This document shows positions 41,849 to 52,085 of a stretch of 64,000 nucleotides of DNA, in pieces. Origin of the DNA: Vibrio sp. ED004 (lineage in GTDB: Bacteria > Pseudomonadota > Gammaproteobacteria > Enterobacterales > Vibrionaceae); assembly GCF_023206395.1 (NCBI RefSeq), contig NZ_CP066149.1, positions 1,426,001 to 1,490,000 of the forward strand, read 5' to 3'. The stretch's first letter is position 1. Each line of letters begins with the position of its first letter. The notes under the pieces were generated by a model. It did no database searches. It was not told the origin of the DNA and saw only the letters and a program-made list of their open reading frames with translations. The position numbers were made by a program, and so were the translations under genes.

Positions 41849-42388
41849 TTAGTTTAAGCGGTTACGATCGTTATCGTCGTCTTTCTTCTCAAACTCACCT
41901 TCAAAGGTGTTGCCATCTTTTGATTGATCAAATGGGTCTTGCTTAAACGAACCTGAGTTAAACGGGTCTTGTCCAAATGGTCCCTGACCAAAGCCCGCCT
42001 GTCCACCAGCATGGAAGCCGCCAGACATATTTTTAACCACCATTTTTTCCATCATTTTCTTGGCGATCATCGCTCTTGGTGCTGGCAGCAATACCAACAT
42101 ACCGAGTGCGTCTGTCATAAAGCCCGGAGTCAGCAGCAATACACCTGCAACCGCAAGCATTACGCCTTCAAGAATCTGTTGTGCTGGCATTTCACCTTGT
42201 TGTAATCGACCTTGCACAGACATAAGTGTCTGAATGCCTTGGCTACGAACAAGCGATGCACCAACAAATGCAGTAATCAAAACCAACGCAATAGTTGGCC
42301 ACAATCCTAAGAAGCCACCAACTTGAATAAATAGCCCAATCTCAATGATGGGTACGAAGATAAATAGTAATAATAAGATAGGAAACAC
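41849..42388 (-). CDS. fxsA: FxsA-family inner-membrane protein
   Basis: This 179-residue protein begins MFPILLLLFIFVPIIEIGLF, with the FxsA pattern of hydrophobic helices, then LVRSQGIQTLMSVQGRLQQGEMPAQQ, and LAVAGVLLLTPGFMTDALG. The C-terminal 60 residues are a Gly/Phe/Gln-rich linker with repeated PF motifs and a charged end. E. coli FxsA overproduction suppresses phage T7 exclusion by F; the native role is unknown. Confidence 0.9.
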   Translation of the reverse strand: MFPILLLLFIFVPIIEIGLFIQVGGFLGLWPTIALVLITAFVGASLVRSQGIQTLMSVQGRLQQGEMPAQQILEGVMLAVAGVLLLTPGFMTDALGMLVLLPAPRAMIAKKMMEKMVVKNMSGGFHAGGQAGFGQGPFGQDPFNSGSFKQDPFDQSKDGNTFEGEFEKKDDDNDRNRLN

Positions 42389-42672
42389 ACGCCCTCCTTT
42401 GTTACTTGCAGTTTACGCTGAAAGCTCTATCAATCTCAAATTTATCCTGTAAATAAGCGTGTTTATTGACCAAGAATAACTTTGCAAAATATTGACGAAA
42501 CAAAAGCGAAAAAGGTGATCAACTTACTATTTTTATGCGCTAGGTACAGTATCATGTGCCACATAAGTCAGGACGGATTTATCAGCCCAATATTCTAGCG
42601 AACGGAGTATTTGCACACAGAATAGGCTAATAACTAACTATATAATCAGAATAATTCTCTAAGGATCCTGTT

Positions 42673-44124
42673 ATGGCTACTCTATCAGAAGCACAAGTTG
42701 ATGCTCCTCAAGCTACTCGTCTCGAAGAAGATCTTTTAGGTCAACGTCATGTTCCGGCTGATGCTTACTACGGCATCCACACTCTACGCGCAGTTGAAAA
42801 CTTCAACATCTCAAATGTAACGATCTCAGATGTACCTGAATTCGTTCGCGGTATGGTGATGACAAAGAAAGCGGCGGCTTTAGCAAACAAAGAGTTAGGT
42901 GTAATTCCTAGCGAAGTGGCTAAATACATCATCCAAGCTTGTGACCTCATTCTAGACACGGGTAAGTGCATGGATCAGTTCCCATCAGACGTTTTCCAAG
43001 GTGGTGCTGGTACTTCTGTAAACATGAACGCGAACGAAGTAGTTGCGAACGTGGCACTTGAGCTTATGGGCAAAGAAAAAGGCCAATATGAGTTCATCAA
43101 CCCGAACGACCATGTAAACCGCAGCCAATCTACAAACTGTGCTTACCCAACTGGCTTCCGTATCTCTGTTTACAACAGCGTACTAAAACTGATCGACGCG
43201 ATTGAATACCTAAAAGGTGCATTCGAGCTTAAGAGCCAAGAATTCAACACAATTTTGAAGATGGGTCGTACTCAACTTCAAGATGCAGTTCCAATGACGG
43301 TTGGCCAAGAATTCCACGCTTGGGCTGTAACCATCAACGAAGAAATCAAAAACCTAGAATACACATCAAAGCTACTGCTTGAAGTTAACCTAGGCGCAAC
43401 GGCAATCGGTACTGGTCTGAACGCAGCACCGGGTTACCAAGGCCTTGCAGTTAAACACCTAGCTGAAGTAACTGGCCTAGAGTGTGTTCCTGCTGAAGAC
43501 CTAATCGAAGCAACGTCAGACTGTGGCGCATACGTAATGACGCACGGCGCACTTAAGCGTCTAGCCGTTAAACTGTCTAAAATTTGTAACGATTTGCGTC
43601 TGCTTTCTTCAGGTCCACGTACTGGCTTGAACGAGCTAAACCTACCTGAACTGCAAGCGGGTTCTTCAATCATGCCTGCTAAAGTAAACCCAGTTGTTCC
43701 TGAAGTAGTAAACCAAGTTTGCTTCAAAGTTCTAGGTAACGACAACACGGTTTCTTTCGCTGCGGAAGGCGGTCAACTTCAGCTGAACGTAATGGAACCC
43801 GTTATTGCACAAAGCATGTTTGAGTCTCTAGACATCCTAACCAACGCTTGTGTGAACCTACGCGACAAGTGTGTAGACGGCATTACTGTAAACAAAGAAG
43901 TGTGTGAATCTCACGTATTTAACTCTATCGGTATCGTTACTTACCTAAACCCATACATTGGCCACCACGAAGGTGACATTGTTGGTAAGATCTGTGCAGA
44001 AACAGGTAAGAGCGTGCGTGATGTGGTTCTAGAGCGCGGTTTATTGACCGAAGAAGAACTTGATGACATTTTCTCTGTTGAAAATTTGATGCATCCTCAG
44101 TATAAAGCGAAGCGCTACGAATAA
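42673..44124 (+). CDS. aspA: Aspartate ammonia-lyase (aspartase)
   Basis: Aspartase converts aspartate to fumarate and ammonia, feeding anaerobic fumarate respiration. The 483-residue protein has [47 protein letters not shown], and the catalytic-serine loop [19 protein letters not shown]. The last motifs distinguish it from FumC, which is also in this window. It precedes dcuA, the aspartate/fumarate exchanger, the classical aspA-dcuA pair. Confidence 0.96.
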   Translation: MATLSEAQVDAPQATRLEEDLLGQRHVPADAYYGIHTLRAVENFNISNVTISDVPEFVRGMVMTKKAAALANKELGVIPSEVAKYIIQACDLILDTGKCMDQFPSDVFQGGAGTSVNMNANEVVANVALELMGKEKGQYEFINPNDHVNRSQSTNCAYPTGFRISVYNSVLKLIDAIEYLKGAFELKSQEFNTILKMGRTQLQDAVPMTVGQEFHAWAVTINEEIKNLEYTSKLLLEVNLGATAIGTGLNAAPGYQGLAVKHLAEVTGLECVPAEDLIEATSDCGAYVMTHGALKRLAVKLSKICNDLRLLSSGPRTGLNELNLPELQAGSSIMPAKVNPVVPEVVNQVCFKVLGNDNTVSFAAEGGQLQLNVMEPVIAQSMFESLDILTNACVNLRDKCVDGITVNKEVCESHVFNSIGIVTYLNPYIGHHEGDIVGKICAETGKSVRDVVLERGLLTEEELDDIFSVENLMHPQYKAKRYE

Positions 44125-44134
44125 AGTTAGCGAG

Positions 44135-44160
44135 AAAGGGCTCCAAAGGGAGCCCTTTTT
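44135..44160 (+). terminator. aspA terminator
   Basis: AAAGGGCTCC pairs with GGAGCCCTTT followed by T residues, 10 bases after the aspA stop. Read-through to dcuA may still occur. Confidence 0.88.
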
Positions 44161-44243
44161 TAGGCTCCAATACGGTTAACCCTGTTTATTTTGTGGATTT
44201 CTGTATGTTGTACTTTTGCTTAATTGAACCTAAACCATAGAAC

Positions 44244-44282
44244 TATTATGTGAACATTCCAGCGGCGAATGTTCACATAATA
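44244..44282 (+). repeat. Perfect inverted repeat in the dcuA leader
   Basis: TATTATGTGAACATTC (44244-44259) pairs perfectly over 16 bases with GAATGTTCACATAATA (44267-44282), around CAGCGGC. It ends 22 bases before the dcuA start and lacks a T tract, so it does not look like a terminator. Confidence 0.85.
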
Positions 44283-44304
44283 AAATCTAAATGAGGTGTT
44301 ACTT

Positions 44305-45612
44305 ATGATTGCAGTAGAACTATTTATCGTCCTGCTCTTTATCTTTTTGGGGGCCAGAATTGGCGGTATCGGTATCGGTTTTGCCGGTGGTGCTGGTGTT
44401 ATTGCCCTATCACTTATTCTTGGTGTTCCAACAAGCCAGTCTTTCATCCCGATCGACGTAATCTTGATCATCATGTCTGTTATCACCGCAATTGCTGCAA
44501 TGCAGGTTGCTGGCGGTATGGACTGGTTGGTGCAAATTGCAGAAAACTTTTTGCGTAAGCACCCTGAACGCATCACCTTTTATGCGCCAATCGTGACCTT
44601 TGTAATGACGCTAATGGCGGGTACTGGCCACACAGCATTCTCAACACTTCCTGTTATCGCAGAAGTAGCAAAAGGCCAAGGCGTGCGTCCTTCTCGTCCA
44701 CTGTCTATCGCAGTTGTAGCCTCTCAAATCGCAATCACAGCTTCGCCAATCTCGGCAGCGGTTGTGGCTTTCGCAGCAATGCTTGCACCATTCGGTGTTG
44801 ATTACCTAACGCTACTGATGGTTTGTATCCCAACAACCTTCATCGCTTGTATGGTTGGCGCAGTTGTCGCGAACTACATGGGTAGCGAGCTAAAAGACGA
44901 TCCTGTTTACCAAGAACGTCTAGAGAAAGGTCTAATCAAACTGGCAACAGAAGAGAAACGCGAGATCCTTCCTACAGCGAAGAAAGCGACTTACATCTTC
45001 CTAGCTGCGATTGGTTTCGTGGTTTGTTACGCAGCAGCTATCTCTAGCTCTGTTGGCCTAATTGAAAACCCAGCACTAGGTCGTAACGAAGCAATCATGT
45101 CTGTGATGCTAGCAGCAGCGGCAGCAATCGTTATGTTCACTAAGATTGATGCAGCTAAGATTTCTTCAGCTCCAACATTCCGCTCTGGTATGACGGCGTG
45201 TGTATGTGTACTTGGTGTGGCTTGGTTAGGTTCAACGTTTGTAAACGCACACGTTGCTGAGATCAAAGACGTAGCAGGCGCTCTACTGGCTGACTACCCA
45301 TGGATGCTAGCGCTTGTTCTGTTCTTCGCTTCTATGCTGCTTTACTCTCAAGGCGCAACAACCGTTGCTCTTATGCCTGCAGCTCTAGCGATTGGCGTAG
45401 CACCACTAACAGCGGTTGCTTCTTTCGCTGCGGTAAGTGCGCTGTTCGTACTGCCAACTTACCCAACGCTACTAGCGGCGGTTGAGATGGATGACACAGG
45501 CTCAACGCGTATCGGTAACTACGTATTCAACCACCCATTCTTCATTCCAGGTGTGGTAACAATCAGTACTGCCGTAGCACTAGGCTTCGCATTCGGCGGT
45601 CTGTTTATCTAA
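44305..45612 (+). CDS. dcuA: Anaerobic C4-dicarboxylate transporter, DcuA type
   Basis: This inner-membrane exchanger swaps aspartate, fumarate or malate against succinate. The 435-residue protein starts MIAVELFIVLLFIFLGARIG and has GIGIGFAGG, VITAIAAMQVAGGMDWLV, LMAGTGHTAFSTLPVIAE, and SQIAITASPISAAVVAFAA, all typical of the DcuA/DcuB family. Ten or more hydrophobic helices are visible. The ATG at 44305 follows GAGGTG; an in-frame GTG at 44296 is less likely. DcuA over DcuB is chosen from pairing with aspA. Confidence 0.93.
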   Translation: MIAVELFIVLLFIFLGARIGGIGIGFAGGAGVIALSLILGVPTSQSFIPIDVILIIMSVITAIAAMQVAGGMDWLVQIAENFLRKHPERITFYAPIVTFVMTLMAGTGHTAFSTLPVIAEVAKGQGVRPSRPLSIAVVASQIAITASPISAAVVAFAAMLAPFGVDYLTLLMVCIPTTFIACMVGAVVANYMGSELKDDPVYQERLEKGLIKLATEEKREILPTAKKATYIFLAAIGFVVCYAAAISSSVGLIENPALGRNEAIMSVMLAAAAAIVMFTKIDAAKISSAPTFRSGMTACVCVLGVAWLGSTFVNAHVAEIKDVAGALLADYPWMLALVLFFASMLLYSQGATTVALMPAALAIGVAPLTAVASFAAVSALFVLPTYPTLLAAVEMDDTGSTRIGNYVFNHPFFIPGVVTISTAVALGFAFGGLFI

Positions 45613-45635
45613 TATTCGCTGATGATTAAACATTT

Positions 45636-45660
45636 AAAAGGAAGCTTCGGCTTCCTTTTT
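45636..45660 (+). terminator. dcuA terminator
   Basis: AAAAGGAAGC pairs with GCTTCCTTTT around TTCG, then T residues follow. Confidence 0.88.
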
Positions 45661-45682
45661 TGTTTTCTACTCAATGTGATAT

Positions 45683-45696
45683 TTGATACACGTCAA
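45683..45696. promoter_or_regulatory. FNR-like site
   Basis: TTGATACACGTCAA matches the FNR consensus TTGAT-N4-ATCAA at 9 of 10 fixed positions. Anaerobic activation would fit an arginine deiminase cluster, but it lies 430 bases before the first downstream gene. Confidence 0.4.
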
Positions 45697-45736
45697 ATAA
45701 CCATTATAAACTTTAAAAACCGACTAAAAATAAAGT

Positions 45737-45762
45737 TTGAATAAAATTCCAAGGTTATTCAA
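45737..45762. repeat. Dyad with ARG-box-like halves
   Basis: TTGAATAA and TTATTCAA form a perfect 8-base inverted repeat with a 10-base spacer. The TGAAT and ATTCA cores are those of ARG boxes, but with a wider gap than the 4-base gap of the consensus, so an ArgR-family protein is only one candidate. Confidence 0.45.
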
Positions 45763-46122
45763 CCTCACTAGAAACAACACCTATCAAATCAATCTCCCCT
45801 CGCATCTCGTTAATCTACATCGAATATTAATCCAAGCTAACTAACCAAAAAACCTTGCCGTTTTTTTGCCATTTTCTAGCCCATTCATTGGCGATTATTT
45901 TTGTGAACAGCACCAAACTTAAACACCGACGTAAGGAATAAAATAACCGCAGCTAAAATAAATCTAAATTCATTTGGATTGGTAAATATAAAAATAACCT
46001 TAATTTAAAGTCAGCAACTTTTATCGTTGGGTACTTTTATAAGAGTCAATGTATTTACAATCTATAAATCATTAGTCGCTAATTCACATCACTTCTATTT
46101 AAGATGATGTAAGGAGATAGCC

Positions 46123-47571
46123 ATGACAACTCAAACGATACCAAGCGAGACAAAAAAGGGCGGCTTCTTTGCCAATTTTAAATTCCCTTCTGCTTATACC
46201 ATTTTATTTATTCTAATTGCGTTCGTTGCTCTGCTTACCTGGATTGTTCCTGCGGGACAATACGACCGAGCAATGAATGAAGAACTCGGCCGAGAAGTAC
46301 CTGTAACGGGTACTTATCAAGCAGTAGAGGGTAACCCTCAAGGTGTGATTGACGTACTGCTAGCGCCTATTGACGGCTTCTACGACCACAATAGTTATGA
46401 AGCTGCGGCCATCGACGTTTCGCTGTTCATCCTAATCATTGGTGGCTTCTTAGGGCTAGTAACTAAAACTGGCGCGATTGATGCCGGTATCGAACGCGTT
46501 ACCGCCCGCTTAGAAGGGCGAGAAGAGTTGATGATACCAATACTGATGGCACTGTTTGCCGCGGGCGGTACTGTCTACGGCATGGCGGAAGAATCACTGC
46601 CATTCTATACCTTACTAGTACCAGTGATGATGGCAGCGCGCTTCGACCCTCTAGTCGCTGCTGCAACGGTACTGCTCGGCGCGGGTATTGGGGTGCTAGG
46701 CTCAACCATTAACCCATTCGCAACGGTTATCGCTGCCAACGCCTCTGGTATTCCATTTACCGACGGTATTGTGCTGCGTGTTGGTATGTTGATTGTTGGT
46801 TGGGGTATCTGTGTTGCTTACGTGATGCGTTACGCAAGAATGGTTCAAGCCGATCCAAGCAAATCGATTGTGTACGACAAATACGAAGAGAACAAAGCGC
46901 ACTTCCTTGGCAACGCAAGTGGTGAAAAACTTGAATTCACCACAACTCGTAAACTGATTCTGACCATTTTTGGTGGCTCATTCGCAGTAATGATTTACGG
47001 TGTATCCGTTGCTGGGTGGTGGATGGCTGAGATCTCTGCAATGTTCTTAGCTGCGACCATCATCGTTGGTATTGTGTCTCGCATGAGCGAAGAAAAGTTT
47101 ACATCAAGCTTCATTGATGGTGCTCGTGACCTACTGGGCGTAGCACTTATCATAGGTATCGCACGTGGTATTGTGGTGGTGATGGACCGCGGTATGATCA
47201 CCGACACTATCCTCTTCTCTGCAGAGCAAATGGTCACCGGCTTGTCTTCGGTTATCTTTATTAACGTGATGTTCTTCTTAGAGATTCTATTATCATTCCT
47301 AGTGCCTTCAACCTCTGGTTTAGCGGTACTCACCATGCCAATCATGGCGCCATTGGCCGACTTTGCTGGCGTAGGTCGTGACCTTGTTATCACCGCTTAC
47401 CAATCAGCCTCTGGCTTGGTGAACTTAATCACACCAACCTCTGCGGTCGTAATGGGTGGCTTGGCAATTGCTCGTGTCCCTTACGTACGCTGGGTTAAGT
47501 GGGTAATGCCATTAATCGGTATCCTGATGGTGTTCTGCATCATTGTTCTGAGTATTGGTGCGCTTATCTAA
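46123..47571 (+). CDS. YfcC-family basic amino acid transporter (probable arginine/ornithine antiporter)
   Basis: This 482-residue inner-membrane protein has about twelve hydrophobic helices and the YfcC/ArcD-like segments SAYTILFILIAFVALLTWIV, GLVTKTGAIDAGIE, PSTSGLAVLTMPIMAPLAD and SASGLVNLITPTSAVVMGGL. It precedes arcA, arcC and the ornithine carbamoyltransferase, and deiminase operons normally include an arginine/ornithine antiporter. That role is inferred from context. The ATG at 46123 follows AAGGAG. It has its own terminator. Confidence 0.82.
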   Translation: MTTQTIPSETKKGGFFANFKFPSAYTILFILIAFVALLTWIVPAGQYDRAMNEELGREVPVTGTYQAVEGNPQGVIDVLLAPIDGFYDHNSYEAAAIDVSLFILIIGGFLGLVTKTGAIDAGIERVTARLEGREELMIPILMALFAAGGTVYGMAEESLPFYTLLVPVMMAARFDPLVAAATVLLGAGIGVLGSTINPFATVIAANASGIPFTDGIVLRVGMLIVGWGICVAYVMRYARMVQADPSKSIVYDKYEENKAHFLGNASGEKLEFTTTRKLILTIFGGSFAVMIYGVSVAGWWMAEISAMFLAATIIVGIVSRMSEEKFTSSFIDGARDLLGVALIIGIARGIVVVMDRGMITDTILFSAEQMVTGLSSVIFINVMFFLEILLSFLVPSTSGLAVLTMPIMAPLADFAGVGRDLVITAYQSASGLVNLITPTSAVVMGGLAIARVPYVRWVKWVMPLIGILMVFCIIVLSIGALI

Positions 47572-47597
47572 AACCAACACACCTCACTTTCTCACTC

Positions 47598-47622
47598 AAA
47601 GCCGCTTTCTAGCGGCTTTTTT
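47598..47622 (+). terminator. Transporter gene terminator
   Basis: AAAGCCGCT pairs with AGCGGCTTT around TTCT, followed by T residues. Confidence 0.85.
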
Positions 47623-48391
47623 ATCACTATCGTTCACCAACAAGCCCCTTCCATCGAAACACCCTCACAAGCTGCACACGCATCATTTAAAGCCTCTCTA
47701 CCACCCTATCTGCCTACCTATCAAAGCAGCAAAACTTAAACGAGCTGAGACACTTGCTAGAAAGCAAATCTAACCTTTAAACATCGATGCTAAGGTTAAT
47801 TAAAAAGTAAATATTCATCGCTACTATATTTAGAGAAATACTTAGTCACTTATTAGCGTTAATTATATTTAAAGTAATTTACGCTGTAATAACCAAAGGA
47901 CGAGTATTAGCTATTTTCAGAGAAAACCGGATTAAAACACTCGATTATAAAGTGTGACCGCAATAGCTTAATTCGCATTTAAATTGTTAAGGAATAATTA
48001 ATTTCACATTCAAAATTAAATATATAAATACTAACATTGCATACTTCCACCTTAAGCTCATTCTTATCAATAAATTTAATTTGCATATAAAGCCCTAGAA
48101 TTTCCATTCTAGTAATACGAGTGAAAAAAGCATGCATAATGTTCCCAAAGAGTTAACTATTTAGAAGGGACAACCAATAGTTAAAAGTGCATAAAATTTG
48201 TTAAAACCCTTAATTTTAAAGGGCTGCGGGATAAAAAACGATTTGTGATAGATCTCTAAGAATACCTGACTAGCAGGCGTAATATTAATTCCAGACAAGA
48301 GATGTGAATAAATAATTCATTCTTCTCAACTGAAAATAAATAATTACTCTTAGCGATAAAAGTAATTCAAATATATAAGAGAGAGACGATC
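47623..48391. other. Long AT-rich region upstream of arcA
   Basis: About 770 bases with no recognisable gene. It is very AT-rich from 47820 onwards, typical of a complex promoter or a decayed gene. One imperfect ARG-like palindrome lies near its end (48305-48319). Confidence 0.6.
48305..48319. promoter_or_regulatory. ARG-box-like palindrome upstream of arcA
   Basis: TGAAT-AAATA-ATTCA has perfect consensus halves but a 5-base centre where the ARG box has 4. It lies about 75 bases before the arcA start. It could bind an ArgR-family protein with different spacing, or be chance in AT-rich DNA. Confidence 0.4.
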
Positions 48392-49615
48392 ATGAGTAAG
48401 TTCTATGTAGGTTCTGAAATAGGTCAATTACGCCGCGTTCTAGTTCACCGCCCAAGACGCGCACTGACTCACTTAACACCCTCTAACTGTCACGATTTGC
48501 TGTTTGATGACGTACTGGCTGTTGAGCGTGCAGGTAAAGAGCATGACGCATTTACTCAAACGCTACGTGATCAAGGTGTTGAGGTTCTTCTTCTTACTGA
48601 CCTACTAGCAGACACGCTAGCCGTGCCAGAAGCGAAAGATTGGCTTTTGAGTCATCAAGTTTCTGATTACCGCTTAGGCAAAACCTTTGCTAACGATGTG
48701 CGCTGCTACTTGGGCGACTTACCAAACCTAGAGCTAGCGAAAATCCTAACGGGTGGTCTGTCTTACGCTGAAATGCCAATGAAGTCATCTTCAATGATGC
48801 AAGGCATGCACGCACCAACTGACTTCATTATCGAGCCTCTACCAAACCATCTATTTACTCGCGACACCTCTTGCTGGGTATACGGTGGTGTATCAATCAA
48901 CCCAATGGCGAAACCAGCTCGTCAACGTGAAACTAACCACGTTCGCGCTATTTACCGCTGGCACCCAACATTCGCTGGCCAAGACTTCATTAAATACTTC
49001 GGCGATGAAGAAAGCATTAGTTACGACAACTCAACCATTGAAGGTGGTGACGTTCTTGTTATCGGTCGCGGCACGGTGCTGATTGGTATGTCTGAGCGAA
49101 CAACAGCACAAGGTGTTGAGCACTTAGCATCGAGCCTATTCAAACACGGTCAAGCGAAACAAGTTATCGCAATGCAGCTACCAAAACACCGCTCTTGCAT
49201 GCACTTAGACACCGTGATGACGCACATGAACGAAGATACCTTCTCTGTTTACCCTGAAGTGGTGAGTAAAGACGTTCAGTGCTGGAACCTAACTGGCGAT
49301 GAGTCTGGCGCAGTGAAAGTGAAAGAAGAAGGCTACTTCGTAACGGCTATCGAAAAAGCACTGGGCGTAGACAAACTGAACCTCATCACAACAGGTGGTG
49401 ACAACTTCCATGCAGAACGTGAACAGTGGAACGATGCAAACAACGTTCTAACCGTTAAACCTGGTGTCGTGATTGGCTACGAAGGCAACACCTACACCAA
49501 CGAAAAATACGACAAAGCAGGCATCACAGTTCTTCCGATTCCAGGCGATGAACTTGGCCGCGGTCGCGGTGGCGCACGCTGCATGAGCTGCCCAATTGAG
49601 CGTGATGGTATCTAA
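48392..49615 (+). CDS. arcA: Arginine deiminase
   Basis: ArcA hydrolyses arginine to citrulline and ammonia. The 407-residue protein has [47 protein letters not shown], and the catalytic cysteine near the end in [15 protein letters not shown]. This is the first of the three enzymes of the deiminase pathway, ordered arcA-arcC-OTC here. It gives ATP, ammonia and acid tolerance. The ribosome site AGAGAGA precedes the ATG. Confidence 0.97.
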   Translation: MSKFYVGSEIGQLRRVLVHRPRRALTHLTPSNCHDLLFDDVLAVERAGKEHDAFTQTLRDQGVEVLLLTDLLADTLAVPEAKDWLLSHQVSDYRLGKTFANDVRCYLGDLPNLELAKILTGGLSYAEMPMKSSSMMQGMHAPTDFIIEPLPNHLFTRDTSCWVYGGVSINPMAKPARQRETNHVRAIYRWHPTFAGQDFIKYFGDEESISYDNSTIEGGDVLVIGRGTVLIGMSERTTAQGVEHLASSLFKHGQAKQVIAMQLPKHRSCMHLDTVMTHMNEDTFSVYPEVVSKDVQCWNLTGDESGAVKVKEEGYFVTAIEKALGVDKLNLITTGGDNFHAEREQWNDANNVLTVKPGVVIGYEGNTYTNEKYDKAGITVLPIPGDELGRGRGGARCMSCPIERDGI

Positions 49616-49687
49616 TCACTAAGACGAAACGGCCAAGTTGAACAATCTAAAATCATCTCAGCTTGGCCAAAATGAGAGAACACAATT

Positions 49688-50599
49688 ATGACTAAGCAAA
49701 CTGTTGTTGTTGCACTCGGTGGTAACGCCCTACTTCGTCGCGGTGAGCCGTTAGAAGCCGATGTTCAACGCCGCAATATTGAAACGGCGGTGAAAACCAT
49801 CTCTGAAATCGCAAAAGTGTACAACGTGGTGTTAGTGCACGGTAATGGCCCACAAGTTGGCTTACTTGCTCTACAAGGTTTGGAATACAAGAAAGTAAAC
49901 CCATACCCGCTGGATGTATTGGGCAGCGAAACTCAAGGCATGATCGGCTACATGTTGATGCAAGAGTTCAAAAACTACCTGCCTAACCGCAACATCTCGT
50001 GCATGTTGACCCAAATGACGGTTGATCCAAATGATCCTGCATTTGCCGATCCAACCAAACCGATTGGTCCGATCTACGAAGAAGCTGAAGCGCGTGAATT
50101 GGCAGAGAAATTCCATTGGATCGTCAAACCCGACGGCCAACATTTCCGTCGCGTAGTACCAAGCCCACGCCCTACCGGCATTGTTGAGCACGAAGCGATC
50201 ACTCAGCTTATCGATGCGGGTCACCTCGTAATTTGTACTGGTGGCGGCGGCATTCCAGTGAAAAAAGAGAATGGCAAATTAGTTGGTGTAGAAGCAGTTA
50301 TCGACAAAGACATGTCAGCGGCTTTCTTAGCGAAACAACTGGATGCGGATGCACTGCTTATTTTGACCGACGCGGACGCTGTTTACCTTGATTGGGGCAA
50401 ACCGACTCAACACGCACTGCGCAGCACCACACCAAGTGAACTGGCGCAATTCGAATTTGATGCAGGCTCTATGGGACCAAAAATTGAAGCATCGTGCGAA
50501 TTCATTCAGCAAGGCGGCAAGGTTGTAGGTATCGGCGCACTCGAAGATGGTTTGCAAATCCTGCAAGGCCAAGCGGGCACCAATATCACCAAGGGTTAA
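49688..50599 (+). CDS. arcC: Carbamate kinase
   Basis: This enzyme converts carbamoyl phosphate and ADP to ATP, CO2 and ammonia, the energy step of the deiminase pathway. The 303-residue protein has VVALGGNALLRRGEPL, VLVHGNGPQVGLL, CTGGGGIPVKKENG, and LILTDADAVYLDWG. It begins 72 bases after arcA and precedes the ornithine carbamoyltransferase, so all three probably share a transcript. Confidence 0.96.
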   Translation: MTKQTVVVALGGNALLRRGEPLEADVQRRNIETAVKTISEIAKVYNVVLVHGNGPQVGLLALQGLEYKKVNPYPLDVLGSETQGMIGYMLMQEFKNYLPNRNISCMLTQMTVDPNDPAFADPTKPIGPIYEEAEARELAEKFHWIVKPDGQHFRRVVPSPRPTGIVEHEAITQLIDAGHLVICTGGGGIPVKKENGKLVGVEAVIDKDMSAAFLAKQLDADALLILTDADAVYLDWGKPTQHALRSTTPSELAQFEFDAGSMGPKIEASCEFIQQGGKVVGIGALEDGLQILQGQAGTNITKG

Positions 50600-50769
50600 C
50601 GAGCTTAAAGTTTGAGATCTTTTAAACCTTGATAGCTTTTAAACCTTGTAGAACAAAGCATTAAACGAACAAACAGAACCGAACAAATTTAACTAAATAT
50701 TGAATCGCGCTTTCTTGAATTTTCTTTCCCTGTAACAAGGAAGCGCCTAAATCTAAAAAGGAATACATC

Positions 50770-51780
50770 ATGGCTTTTAACCTACGCAATCGTAACTTCC
50801 TAAAACTACTAGATTTCACTCCACGCGAAATTCAACACTTGTTAGATCTTTCTATGGAGCTTAAAAAAGCGAAGTACAACGGTTACGAACAGCCAAAACT
50901 GACTGGCAAAAACATTGCGCTTATCTTTGAGAAAACCTCAACTCGTACTCGTTGTGCATTCGAAGTCGCAGCATTCGACCAAGGTGCTCGCGTCTCTTAC
51001 TTAGGCCCATCTGGCTCTCAAATTGGCCACAAAGAATCAATGAAAGACACGGCTCGCGTTCTTGGTCGTATGTACGATGGCATCGAATACCGCGGCTTCG
51101 GTCAAGAGATCGTTGAAGAGCTAGGCGCATACGCTGGCGTGCCAGTATGGAATGGTCTAACTGACGAATTCCACCCAACTCAAATCCTTGCTGACTTCCT
51201 AACCATGACCGAATACGGCCGTGGCAAGCAACTGCATGAAATCAGCTTTGCTTACCTAGGTGATGCTCGTAACAACATGGGTAACTCTCTGATGGTTGGC
51301 GCAGCGAAAATGGGCATGGACATTCGCCTTGTTGCTCCAAAACAGTTCTGGCCACAAGAAGAACTATTGGCTCAGTGTCGTGAAATCGCAGAGCACACAG
51401 GTGGCAAAATTACACTGACTGAAGATGTTCAAGAAGGCGTGCAAGGTTGTGACTTCCTATACACCGACGTTTGGGTATCGATGGGCGAAGCGAAAGAAGC
51501 ATGGGCTGAGCGTATCAACCTAATGATGCCTTACCAAGTGAACATGGAAATGCTGAAAGCAACGGGCAACCCACATGTGAAATTCATGCACTGCCTACCT
51601 GCTTTCCACGGCGAAGACACCACTGTTGGCAAACAGCTTGCTGCGGAATACCCACAACTAAAAGACGGAGTTGAAGTAACAGATGAAGTGGTTGAGTCTG
51701 AATACTCTATCGTGTTCGATGAAGCTGAAAACCGCATGCACACCATCAAAGCAGTAATGGTTGCAACACTAGGCAGTTAA
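50770..51780 (+). CDS. arcB: Ornithine carbamoyltransferase (catabolic context)
   Basis: This enzyme interconverts citrulline plus phosphate and ornithine plus carbamoyl phosphate. The 336-residue protein has the carbamoyl-phosphate motif [30 protein letters not shown], and the ornithine motif [11 protein letters not shown]. No other OTCase gene is in the arg block of this window, so it may serve both synthesis and breakdown; argF would then be an equally valid name. It is last in the arcACB set, before a terminator. Confidence 0.94.
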   Translation: MAFNLRNRNFLKLLDFTPREIQHLLDLSMELKKAKYNGYEQPKLTGKNIALIFEKTSTRTRCAFEVAAFDQGARVSYLGPSGSQIGHKESMKDTARVLGRMYDGIEYRGFGQEIVEELGAYAGVPVWNGLTDEFHPTQILADFLTMTEYGRGKQLHEISFAYLGDARNNMGNSLMVGAAKMGMDIRLVAPKQFWPQEELLAQCREIAEHTGGKITLTEDVQEGVQGCDFLYTDVWVSMGEAKEAWAERINLMMPYQVNMEMLKATGNPHVKFMHCLPAFHGEDTTVGKQLAAEYPQLKDGVEVTDEVVESEYSIVFDEAENRMHTIKAVMVATLGS

Positions 51781-51845
51781 TTACCTAAACAGCTAAACAC
51801 TCACTTGTTCGCAAGACATTGACAAGTTAAGTGCAATGACAGGGA

Positions 51846-51899
51846 AATGCGGGTGGCGTACTTGGGACTTAGCCCTTGGATAAAGCCCGCATTTTTTTT
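51846..51899 (+). terminator. arc operon terminator
   Basis: AATGCGGG pairs with CCCGCATT over a long inner loop that can fold further (the inner GGGACTTAGCCCTT can fold as a small stem). An eight-base T run follows. Confidence 0.8.
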
Positions 51900-52027
51900 C
51901 ATGAACTGGAAGGGATAATCACCCCAAAAAGCCTGAGATTTTCTGTTTCAACAAGGGCTTAAATCAAAGCCAAATGCAGACGTTATTTCACATAAAAATC
52001 CATTAAATGAATACTTTACAGAAAGTA

Positions 52028-52068
52028 TTGCATGGCGTTTTTATCTGAGTATAATCCTCCGCAATTTG
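52028..52068 (+). promoter_or_regulatory. pyrB: pyrBI promoter with AATTTG initial transcribed sequence
   Basis: TTGCAT (52028-52033), a 16-base spacer and TATAAT (52050-52055) form a strong sigma-70 promoter. Eight bases on, AATTTG begins at 52063. E. coli pyrBI starts with the same AAUUUG, where UTP-sensitive slippage at UUU controls initiation. The arrangement here is the same. Confidence 0.8.
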
Positions 52069-52085
52069 TCTTAAGAGAGCAAAAA

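Larger units (their letters stand above)
45613..46122. other. dcuA to yfcC-type transporter gap
   Basis: These 510 bases are AT-rich and have no ORF I can support. They contain the dcuA terminator (45636-45660), an FNR-like site and an 8-base dyad. Confidence 0.6.

Noticed and set aside
42540..42580. Possible CRP site ATGTGCCACAT upstream of aspA
   Set aside because: The half-site spacing does not fit TGTGA-N6-TCACA, so it is not supported.
48245..48265. CRP-like TTTGTGATAGATCTCTAA before arcA
   Set aside because: Only the left half matches; the right half has 3 of 5 bases.
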